Under the pieces are notes generated by a model, which was given only the letters and a program-made list of their open reading frames with translations, did no database searches and was not told where the DNA came from. Source: an uncultured Verrucomicrobiota bacterium (GTDB lineage Bacteria > Verrucomicrobiota > Verrucomicrobiia > Limisphaerales > UBA9464). Taken from it: a DNA stretch of 6,112 nucleotides. The DNA lies in the NCBI GenBank assembly GCA_903930165.1, contig CAIYXO010000144.1:1-6112 (forward strand). Reading direction: 5' to 3'. The translations under genes and the position numbers were made by a program. Position 1 is the first letter of the stretch, and every line of letters starts with the position of its first letter. Below, piece after piece: positions 1-5,329 of this stretch.

Positions 1-23
1 CCGTTACCGGTTCGGGGGCGGCG

Positions 24-40
24 CCCGCCCGCGCGGCGGG
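24..40 (-). other. GC-only hairpin just downstream of the ATPase gene
   Basis: CCCGCC at 24-29 and GGCGGG at 35-40 form a perfect 6-bp inverted repeat with a 5-base loop, 18 bases past the ATPase stop codon. There is no T-tract on the minus-strand 3' side, so it does not meet the usual form of an intrinsic terminator. It could stabilise a transcript end or be a by-product of high GC. Nothing else is visible in bases 1-58. Confidence 0.25.
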
Positions 41-58
41 TCGACGCCCGGATGCATC

Positions 59-2833
59 TCAGCGTCCGAGGTCCTTCCAGGCGGGTCGCGCCGCTTCGGC
101 CAGCGCGCACGCGAAGTACATGCCGGCCAGCATCCCGACGGTCATTCCGAGGAAGACCGCCGGGAACTGCCACGGATGCATCGGTCCGGTGAGCTGGAGC
201 GCGAGGGTGGCACCGCCCGACATCCCTGCCGTCATTCCCGCCGCCACGATGCCCGCGGCTGGGTACCTCCCCCAGCGGCCGTCCCATCGGGAAAGCGCAC
301 TCCACATTCCAGGCATGCCGGCGACCACCATGCCCAACGGCATCCAGGGGATCTTCCAGCCGGCGCCGAAGTAGGCATGCCCTGAGCAGCAGAGGCACAC
401 GCCATCCCGCATGACCGGCTGGAAACCGGCTTCCACCCACCATCCCAGGAGCATTCCCAGACCCGCCGGTCCGAGCATGGCCAGCGTCATGTCGCCGGTG
501 GCACGAAGACCGGCGGCCATCTCCGGACGCCGCCGCATCCAGATGAGCGAGCCCACGGCCATCAAGGCCATCCCGAGGGCGGTCATCACGGCGGGGCCGG
601 AATTCAGCCGACCCAGTCCGATCAGCAGCGGGATTTGTAGGAGAAGGGTCGCTGGGATCCACCAGCGGGCGGATGGCCGATCCGGAGCCGTTGCGGCGTT
701 GCATCCGTCATGGCGCCACGAACGCCAGCCGACCACCACGCTGCTGCCGGCCATGAGCAGGGCCGCCGCGATGGGGTGGAGGTGCCCGGTGGCGGCCAGT
801 GCCATGCCCAAGCCGTTGTAGGCGGCGGCGAACCGGAGGTTGCCGCGAATTGACTCCGTGACGCTGCGGGCAACCTGGACCGCCCGGAATACCGCCCGGA
901 GATCGCCGCCGTGAAGCACCCCGTCAGCGGTGGCCACCGCCAGTGAAGCGCCGTCGTCGACCGCAAGGCCGACATGGGCCGCACCCAATCCCGGGGCGTC
1001 ATTGAGCCCGTCGCCGAGAAACAATGTCCGGTGGCCGGCAGCAGCCAGCTTCCGGAGCCGATCCGCCTTCTGCTCGGGCTCCTGGGCGCTCCGGGACTCC
1101 AGACGGGTGCCGCCCTCGGAGACTTCGCGGGCGACCGCGTCGACACGGGCGGCCTGATCGCCGGATAGGACCTCCACGGCGATCCCAATCCCATGCAGTC
1201 CGCGCACCGCATCCACGGCGGAGGCGCGGACCCTCTCGCGCACGGCGGCGACCGCCACCGGCTGGTCGTCGACCGCGACCCAGACGGTCGACGTCTCCTC
1301 AAGGATGCGGAGGCGGGTCACGAGCGCGGTGGTCGTGGCAGAGGCTCTGGCGTCTTCGCCGACAATCCATTCCCGGGTTCCGATCCGGATCCGCCGGGAG
1401 ACGCAGTTGACGTCCCGGACCATCGCCTCGACCCCGCGGGCCGGGACGGCCCGGAACGAGAGGACCTCGGGAGGCGGTTCCTGGTGATCGGAGGCGCCCT
1501 GGTGGAAGGCCTGGGCCACCGGGTGACGGCTCCGTTCCTCGACGGCGCGCACGATCCGCAACAGGCGCAACCGCTCCTCCGTGTCCCCTAGAGTGACGAA
1601 GTCCACCAGCGACATGCGGCCCTCGGTGAGCGTGCCTGTCTTGTCGAAGACCACCGTGTCGATCTCCGCGAGGCGCTCCACCACGGAGGCGTCCCGCACG
1701 GTGATGCCGTGGGCGGCGAGTTGGACGAGCGACTGCCAGAGACCGAGCGGGGTGGCCAGACCCAAGGCACAAGGGCAGGCCACGAGCAGGACGGAAAGGC
1801 CGTGGAACAGGCCCTCCTTCCACTGCCCTTGCCCGGTCCACCAGAGGAACGTTCCCGCCGCGGCCACCAGCACCAGTGGAAGGAAGACCGCGGCGAGGCG
1901 GTCGGCCTGGGCCTGCGACCTGGTTCCTTCAAGCGTTCCCCGAGCCTTATCGACGGACGCGAGCAGACGGTCGATCCGGCGTTCCGTCCCGGCGGCGGTG
2001 GACTCCACGACCAGTTCGGCATCCTCCGAGAAGTCCCCGGCATGGACGGAATCACCAGGGCGGACCACCACCGGATCCGGTTCACCGGTGAGCGGCGTTC
2101 CCCGGACGAAGGCCTCGCCGGATAGGACGCGGCCGTCGACCGGGACAACCTCTCCGGGCAGGACCCGCACGCGGTCCCCAGGCACGATCGTCGCCGCGGG
2201 CACGCTGCGGCCGTCCTCCAGCCGGGCGGTCCGGAAGGTGTCCCCGAGGGTGCGGGTTCCGGCGAGTGCCCGGGAACGGGCCGCCGCCGTGAGGGCCTTT
2301 CCGCCGGTGTAGACGGTCAGGAGGACGGCAACGACCTCGTAGTAGACGGCGCCCACACCGGAGAAGGTGGACCAGAGAGAGGCTCCCAGTGCACCGACCA
2401 TGCCGGAGAGGAAAAGCCATTCGACTCCGATCGTGCGTCGACACGCACAATCCCAACTGGCTCGGAAGAGTGGCCATCCGAGAAGTGCCATCACGGCGAG
2501 CGCCGAGGTGATCAGGGCACCGTGAAGGAGCCACCGCACGGCACCCTCGGTTTCGGAAAGGTTCAGCGTGAGTCCCAGCACCATGGCCTGTCCGGCGATG
2601 GCGGCGCCAAGACCGATCCGCACCCAGGGATTCGGCACGCGTGGCGCGTCAAGTCGGTCTTCGCGAAGCGTCTCCGGACGGGCGCCCAGCACACGGCAGC
2701 CATAGCAACAGAAGGCCGCCTGGTCAGGGCCGCTGGGCGTGGCCTCCGCCGGCAGTGGACCGCCACAATGGGCGCATCCTTCGCGTGGAGCGACGGCAGA
2801 TGGCTCGGAGGGTGATTCGGCCGTAGCAGGCAC
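59..2833 (-). CDS. Copper-type P1B heavy-metal-translocating P-type ATPase with Met/Cys-rich C-terminal membrane extension
   Basis: Inner-membrane ATP-driven pump, most likely exporting Cu(I) or loading it into extracytoplasmic cuproproteins. In order: a Cys domain at residues 20-46 (C20xxC23, then FCCYGC), typical of the putative metal-binding domain of cation-transport ATPases; membrane helices near 70-95, 101-122, 136-157 and 160-180; the actuator domain with TGE at 249-251; helices near 312-332 and 342-365, the latter carrying the CPC metal site (353-355); the phosphorylation motif DKTGT at 397-401; the HP dipeptide at 437-438; GDGLNDAP at 608-615; and a last helix pair with Y672-N673 and M694...S697-S698, the class-1B Cu(I) signature. 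No HMA CxxC domain is present. Residues from about 710 to 924 exceed the usual family end and add roughly five or six hydrophobic segments with many Met and a C813xCC cluster. The start is GTG; a GGAG lies 12 bases upstream (2846-2849) and no better start is in frame. A CcoI/FixI-like role in cbb3 oxidase maturation is possible, but no oxidase genes are visible here. Confidence 0.93.
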   Translation of the reverse strand: MPATAESPSEPSAVAPREGCAHCGGPLPAEATPSGPDQAAFCCYGCRVLGARPETLREDRLDAPRVPNPWVRIGLGAAIAGQAMVLGLTLNLSETEGAVRWLLHGALITSALAVMALLGWPLFRASWDCACRRTIGVEWLFLSGMVGALGASLWSTFSGVGAVYYEVVAVLLTVYTGGKALTAAARSRALAGTRTLGDTFRTARLEDGRSVPAATIVPGDRVRVLPGEVVPVDGRVLSGEAFVRGTPLTGEPDPVVVRPGDSVHAGDFSEDAELVVESTAAGTERRIDRLLASVDKARGTLEGTRSQAQADRLAAVFLPLVLVAAAGTFLWWTGQGQWKEGLFHGLSVLLVACPCALGLATPLGLWQSLVQLAAHGITVRDASVVERLAEIDTVVFDKTGTLTEGRMSLVDFVTLGDTEERLRLLRIVRAVEERSRHPVAQAFHQGASDHQEPPPEVLSFRAVPARGVEAMVRDVNCVSRRIRIGTREWIVGEDARASATTTALVTRLRILEETSTVWVAVDDQPVAVAAVRERVRASAVDAVRGLHGIGIAVEVLSGDQAARVDAVAREVSEGGTRLESRSAQEPEQKADRLRKLAAAGHRTLFLGDGLNDAPGLGAAHVGLAVDDGASLAVATADGVLHGGDLRAVFRAVQVARSVTESIRGNLRFAAAYNGLGMALAATGHLHPIAAALLMAGSSVVVGWRSWRHDGCNAATAPDRPSARWWIPATLLLQIPLLIGLGRLNSGPAVMTALGMALMAVGSLIWMRRRPEMAAGLRATGDMTLAMLGPAGLGMLLGWWVEAGFQPVMRDGVCLCCSGHAYFGAGWKIPWMPLGMVVAGMPGMWSALSRWDGRWGRYPAAGIVAAGMTAGMSGGATLALQLTGPMHPWQFPAVFLGMTVGMLAGMYFACALAEAARPAWKDLGR

Positions 2834-2945
2834 GCGTGGAAGATGCTCCGAAGCCGTCCCAGGCCAAGGCCGCAGGGGGCTGCCGCGCCGGGCGGTGGAA
2901 TCCGGTCACCGCGAGGCGCCACGGGAAGCGGCGTTTCAGCAGCGC

Positions 2946-2985
2946 AAAAGGGGCGTCCGGGCTCGGTGGTTTCCGAGCTCCCCTT
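2946..2985 (-). terminator. Possible imperfect intrinsic terminator downstream of the ThuA gene
   Basis: GCTCGG (2961-2966) and CCGAGC (2973-2978) form a perfect 6-bp stem with a 6-base loop. An outer stem pairs AAGGGG (2948-2953) with CCCCTT (2980-2985). Read on the minus strand, the structure ends in CCCCTTTT, giving a short T run where a terminator would need one. The internal loop is asymmetric (7 bases against 1) and the T run is only four long. It could end ThuA transcription before the ATPase gene, but the evidence is weak. Confidence 0.3.
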
Positions 2986-3016
2986 CGGCCGGTTCGCGCG
3001 GGTTGGCGAGGACCCA

Positions 3017-3051
3017 CACAAATCCGGAATCCGGAATCGCGAATCCCGAAT
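3017..3051 (-). repeat. Degenerate 7-bp tandem repeat, consensus ATTCSGG
   Basis: Read on the minus strand, 3051 down to 3017 is five head-to-tail heptads: ATTCGGG, ATTCGCG, ATTCCGG, ATTCCGG and the degenerate ATTTGTG. On the plus strand each unit boundary gives hexamers such as TCCGGA (twice) and TCGCGA, which are palindromic, so the array can also self-pair. It begins 4 bases after the ThuA stop codon. CCCA on one side and TGGG on the other (3013-3016 and 3051-3054 region) make a short flanking inverted repeat. This resembles dispersed intergenic repeat elements, but copies elsewhere in the genome cannot be checked here. Confidence 0.65.
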
Positions 3052-3055
3052 GGGC

Positions 3056-3931
3056 CTACTTCGGGTCCAGGTTGGCGTTGAGCTGCGCGTCGGTGAAGGA
3101 CGACTCGACCCCGCCTTCCGGGACCTCGACCTTGGCGATCCACAGGAGGGCGTTGAGCACGATCTTGCGGAAGTTGGGTTCGGCCCAGTTCTTGTGGTAG
3201 TGGCCGCCGGTGAAGCCGAAGCCACGTCCGCCGTTGGGGCGGTCGTAGGTCCACATCAGGACCTGGGGTTCGCCCTTGGCCACGGCGGTCCGGACGAACG
3301 GGTTCCCGCTGTGCGGTCCGTTGGGGCGGTCGAGCGTCGAGGCCGGCGGGACGACGGCGAGGATCGGGGTCACTCCCTTGCGGTCCGGGGCGAAGCGCAT
3401 GTGGTAGTACCACTCGTCGTGGACCGAGAAAGGCTTCACCCCGCGCGTCACCGGATGCTCCGGAAGGGAGGTGAAGGAGGCGGTCCACGTCGGGTTGACG
3501 CTCCAGAACATCTCGAAGTAGCCGCCGGTCCAATCGAGCATGGAGAAGCCGGGGTCGCCGGCCGGCACCTCGACGCCGTAGTGCGCGGCACCAATGCCGA
3601 CACCTTTGGAGGCGAGTTCGTTGAGCAGCTTCAAACGCTCCGGACGGATCGCGGGATGTCCCTGGCCGCCGTCGGCGTAGAGCAGGACCGCCTGGGCGGA
3701 CTTCAGGACCGTCACGTCGGCGGGCCAGCCGTTGCTGACCACGGTCGCGCGGATTCCTGGGAGCCGGTTGAGGCCGTCGGCGAGCAGCATCGCGCCCGCG
3801 CGGAACTCATGGTCGCCGCGGCCGTGACTGGGGTTGCCGGCGACGAGGACGATCGAGGTGTCGGCCGCGAGGGCCCGGACCCAATGGGTGGCGAGGACCA
3901 GCGCGGCCAGTGGCTTGAGGAATCGGTTCAT
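3056..3931 (-). CDS. Secreted ThuA-domain protein (trehalose-utilisation family, glutamine-amidotransferase-like fold)
   Basis: The protein has 291 residues. Residues 1-22 form a signal peptide: K6, a hydrophobic stretch to about V18, and an ALA cleavage site before A23, so it should act in the periplasm or outside the cell. The rest is a single ThuA domain: strand VLVAG with HGRGDHEF at 36-43, the nucleophile-elbow-like region GIGAAHYGVE at 112-121 (His117 where classical class-I amidotransferases carry a catalytic Cys), GGYFEMFW at 136-143, HPVTRGV at 159-165, DEWYYHMRF at 172-180 and GFTGGHYHKNW at 239-249. The VPEGGVESS tail is typical of planctomycete and verrucomicrobial members. These proteins often sit near sugar-utilisation genes; the biochemical activity is not settled and no sugar gene is visible here. 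The ATG at 3931 is chosen because it gives the signal peptide; the same frame stays open upstream to 4384 but that part is Pro-rich and unlike the family. An AGGAG lies 19 bases upstream, farther than ideal. It diverges from the amidase gene. Confidence 0.9.
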   Translation of the reverse strand: MNRFLKPLAALVLATHWVRALAADTSIVLVAGNPSHGRGDHEFRAGAMLLADGLNRLPGIRATVVSNGWPADVTVLKSAQAVLLYADGGQGHPAIRPERLKLLNELASKGVGIGAAHYGVEVPAGDPGFSMLDWTGGYFEMFWSVNPTWTASFTSLPEHPVTRGVKPFSVHDEWYYHMRFAPDRKGVTPILAVVPPASTLDRPNGPHSGNPFVRTAVAKGEPQVLMWTYDRPNGGRGFGFTGGHYHKNWAEPNFRKIVLNALLWIAKVEVPEGGVESSFTDAQLNANLDPK

Positions 3932-3955
3932 GGGACGGGATGGAAACGTGCTCCT

Positions 3956-3968
3956 GCCGACGATCGGC
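3956..3968 (-). other. Short inverted repeat in the ThuA leader
   Basis: GCCGA (3956-3960) and TCGGC (3964-3968) form a 5-bp stem around a 3-base loop, directly upstream of the AGGAG (3951-3955) that could serve the ThuA gene. It could affect ribosome access, but such short repeats are common in GC-rich DNA. Confidence 0.25.
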
Positions 3969-4002
3969 GGCGAGCGTTTGTTCAGTCGTCGGGAGGACCT
4001 GT

Positions 4003-4080
4003 CGGCATCCGGATGTGCCGGGCTTGGCCCGCGAATGGCAAACTCCGGCGAGTCGATTCGGGAGGGCGATCCGGATCCGG
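4003..4080. promoter_or_regulatory. Candidate operator pair: two ATCCGGAT palindromes
   Basis: A perfect 10-bp palindrome CATCCGGATG (4006-4015) is flanked by CGGC and GCCG with one unpaired base, giving a near-perfect dyad over 4003-4020. A second perfect 10-bp palindrome CCGGATCCGG lies at 4071-4080 and overlaps another ATCCGGAT (4069-4076). The two ATCCGGAT copies are 62 bp apart, about six helical turns, and lie 76-146 bp upstream of the ThuA start. The same 8-mer also occurs inside the ATPase gene (1383-1390), so chance is a real possibility. Confidence 0.25.
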
Positions 4081-4248
4081 GCGCGTTCCGACCATCGCAT
4101 CCCCGGGGATTGTCTCTCTTTGCCCAGCGGCGGTGCTTTTGGACAGGGATGGCGGCCGGAGCGCGTGGCCGGGACGTCTGGCAAGCCCTCTGCTTCTGGG
4201 AGTCACCCGAACAACCCGCCGGGCCCCGCTTGAGCTGCGGTGCCCGGT

Positions 4249-4268
4249 GATGATGGAAAACGATCATC
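4249..4268 (+). other. Hairpin upstream of the amidase gene
   Basis: GATGAT (4249-4254) and ATCATC (4263-4268) are a perfect 6-bp inverted repeat around the A-rich loop GGAAAACG. It is AT-richer than its surroundings, which makes it stand out. It could be a protein-binding dyad or a leader hairpin; no specific role can be assigned. Confidence 0.35.
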
Positions 4269-4270
4269 GG

Positions 4271-4304
4271 CGCGGCCGCCTTGGTGCATTCCGGGGCGGC
4301 CGTG
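4271..4304 (+). other. Strong GC hairpin in the amidase upstream region
   Basis: CGCGGCCGCC (4271-4280) pairs with GGCGGCCGTG (4295-4304) over 10 positions, with one G-T wobble, around a 14-base loop. It is followed by TTT, but there is no plus-strand gene upstream for a terminator to serve. If transcription of the amidase starts upstream, this would be a leader structure ending 82 bases before the start codon. Confidence 0.4.
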
Positions 4305-4373
4305 TTTGTCGGTTGCGGTGCCCTCTTGGGCGGCGGTGGACTATCCGGCTTTGCCGGCGGCTCCGTTTCCTCC

Positions 4374-4377
4374 GAGG
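4374..4377 (+). promoter_or_regulatory. Ribosome binding site of the amidase gene
   Basis: GAGG lies 9 bases before the ATG at 4387. It supports that start over the longer in-frame extension beginning at 4240. Confidence 0.55.
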
Positions 4378-4386
4378 TTTCCATCC

Positions 4387-5319
4387 ATGCGTACCCACCA
4401 CATCCCGGATTCCAGGAACCACGACCGTTGGAACAACGCCCTGCCGCCGGTGGCCGAGATCGAGTCCGGCGACGTCGTCGTGATGGACTGCCTGGATTCG
4501 AGCGGCGCCCAGATGTTCCCGTCGGCGACCGTGGAAGATTTCGTCCGGATGGACCGCGGGAAGATCCATACCATCACCGGCCCGGTGTTCGTGAAGGGCG
4601 CCATGCCGGGGGACGTGCTTCAGATCGACATCCGGCGCGTCGACCACAAGGGCTGGGGATGGACGAGCATCATCCAGGGACTGGGAAGCCTACCGGAACG
4701 CTTTGGCAATCCGCACCTGTTCCTCTGGAAACTCGAGGGAGACCACACCGATTCGCTCGCGCCGGCGAGGGTGCCGTTGGCTCCGTTCCTCGGGATCGTG
4801 GGCGTGGCTCCCTCCGAGCCGGGTGAGCATCGCACCCGCCCGCCGGGTCCGTTCGGCGGCAACCTCGACGTGAAGGACCTGGTTCCGGGCGTGACCTTGT
4901 ACCTGCCCGTCTTCAACGAAGGGGCGCTCTTCAGCGCCGGCGACGGCCACGCGGCCCAGGGGGACGGCGAGGTCTGCATCAACGGCATCGAGGCCCCGAT
5001 GCAGGCGGAGTTCCGCCTGACCGTGCGCAAGGACCTCCGGCTGGACGAACCCTTTGCGGAGTTGCCCCCGCGGCGGGTTCCGGCCAACGACCTCGGCTCC
5101 TGGGCCTTCATCGCCAGCGCTCCCAACGCGATGGATGCGGCGAAAAACGTCATCCACCACGCCATCGACTTCCTGGTGGCCCGCTTCGGGCTCACGCCGG
5201 AACTGGCCTACACCCTGTGCAGCGTGACCCTGGACCTCCGCCTGAGCCAGATCGTCAACACCCCGATGGTCACCATCACCGGGACGCTGGCGAAGAGCCT
5301 CTTCACCAAGAAACCCTGA
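4387..5319 (+). CDS. Acetamidase/formamidase family protein (FmdA/AmdA family)
   Basis: The protein has 310 residues, normal for the compact bacterial acetamidase/formamidase family, whose members hydrolyse short amides such as formamide or acetamide to ammonia and the acid. It has no signal peptide and should be cytoplasmic. Family features in order: ESGDVVVMDCLDSSG (26-40), TGPVFVKGAMPGDVLQIDI (64-82), the glycine-rich PFGGNLDVKDL (155-165), the hallmark GDGHAAQGDGEVC (185-197) whose Asp, His and Glu fit a metal/active-site cluster, and a C-terminal block with SVTLDLRLSQIVNTP (279-293). The actual substrate cannot be told from sequence. The start at 4387 is chosen because homology begins right after it and a GAGG lies 9 bases upstream; the in-frame stretch from 4240 is non-homologous. 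The DUF3891 gene starts 10 bases after its stop, implying co-transcription; the ThuA gene diverges upstream. It could supply nitrogen from amides, but no transporter or urease-type gene is visible. Confidence 0.9.
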   Translation: MRTHHIPDSRNHDRWNNALPPVAEIESGDVVVMDCLDSSGAQMFPSATVEDFVRMDRGKIHTITGPVFVKGAMPGDVLQIDIRRVDHKGWGWTSIIQGLGSLPERFGNPHLFLWKLEGDHTDSLAPARVPLAPFLGIVGVAPSEPGEHRTRPPGPFGGNLDVKDLVPGVTLYLPVFNEGALFSAGDGHAAQGDGEVCINGIEAPMQAEFRLTVRKDLRLDEPFAELPPRRVPANDLGSWAFIASAPNAMDAAKNVIHHAIDFLVARFGLTPELAYTLCSVTLDLRLSQIVNTPMVTITGTLAKSLFTKKP

Positions 5320-5329
5320 TCCGATCCCC

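Larger units (their letters stand above)
2834..3055. other. Intergenic gap between ThuA and ATPase genes
   Basis: This stretch of 222 bases between two minus-strand genes has no convincing coding frame; frames crossing it are open because of high GC. It must hold the ATPase promoter if that gene is transcribed independently. I could not find a convincing -35/-10 pair. It contains an interrupted hairpin (2946-2985) and a degenerate heptad array (3017-3051), listed separately. Confidence 0.6.
3932..4386. other. Divergent intergenic region (455 bp) between ThuA and amidase genes
   Basis: No coding frame here looks real on either strand. As the region between two divergent genes it should carry both promoters, but no convincing sigma-70 pair stands out. 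It holds a small hairpin (3956-3968), the 8-bp palindrome ATCCGGAT twice (4007-4014 and 4069-4076), a hairpin at 4249-4268, a stronger hairpin at 4271-4304, and the 10-base direct repeat TGCGGTGCCC at 4236-4245 and 4314-4323. I see no tRNA-like or known riboswitch pattern. Confidence 0.7.

Noticed and set aside
24..40. Intrinsic terminator for the ATPase gene
   Set aside because: A GC stem exists but there is no T-tract after it on the minus strand; listed only as a hairpin.
4000..4060. Minus-strand promoter for ThuA with TTGCCA as -35
   Set aside because: The hexamer 17 bases downstream (GCACAT) is a poor -10 match, so the pair is not supported.
4249..4304. Guanidine-II (mini-ykkC) type riboswitch in front of the amidase
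   Set aside because: Two adjacent hairpins are present, but the loops lack the ACGR signature and the stems differ in size.
3932..4384. N-terminal extension of the ThuA protein (in-frame, starts at 4384)
   Set aside because: The frame is open, but the added residues are Pro/Lys-rich and non-homologous, and would bury the signal peptide that begins at 3931.
4240..4386. N-terminal extension of the amidase starting at 4240
   Set aside because: The added residues do not resemble the family, they cover two hairpins, and the ATG at 4387 has a GAGG at a proper distance.
2843..4483. Long 546-codon open frame on the plus strand
   Set aside because: It lies antisense to the ThuA gene, which has clear family motifs and a signal peptide. 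Its translation is low-complexity and rich in Arg, Gly and Val, typical of a GC-rich shadow frame.
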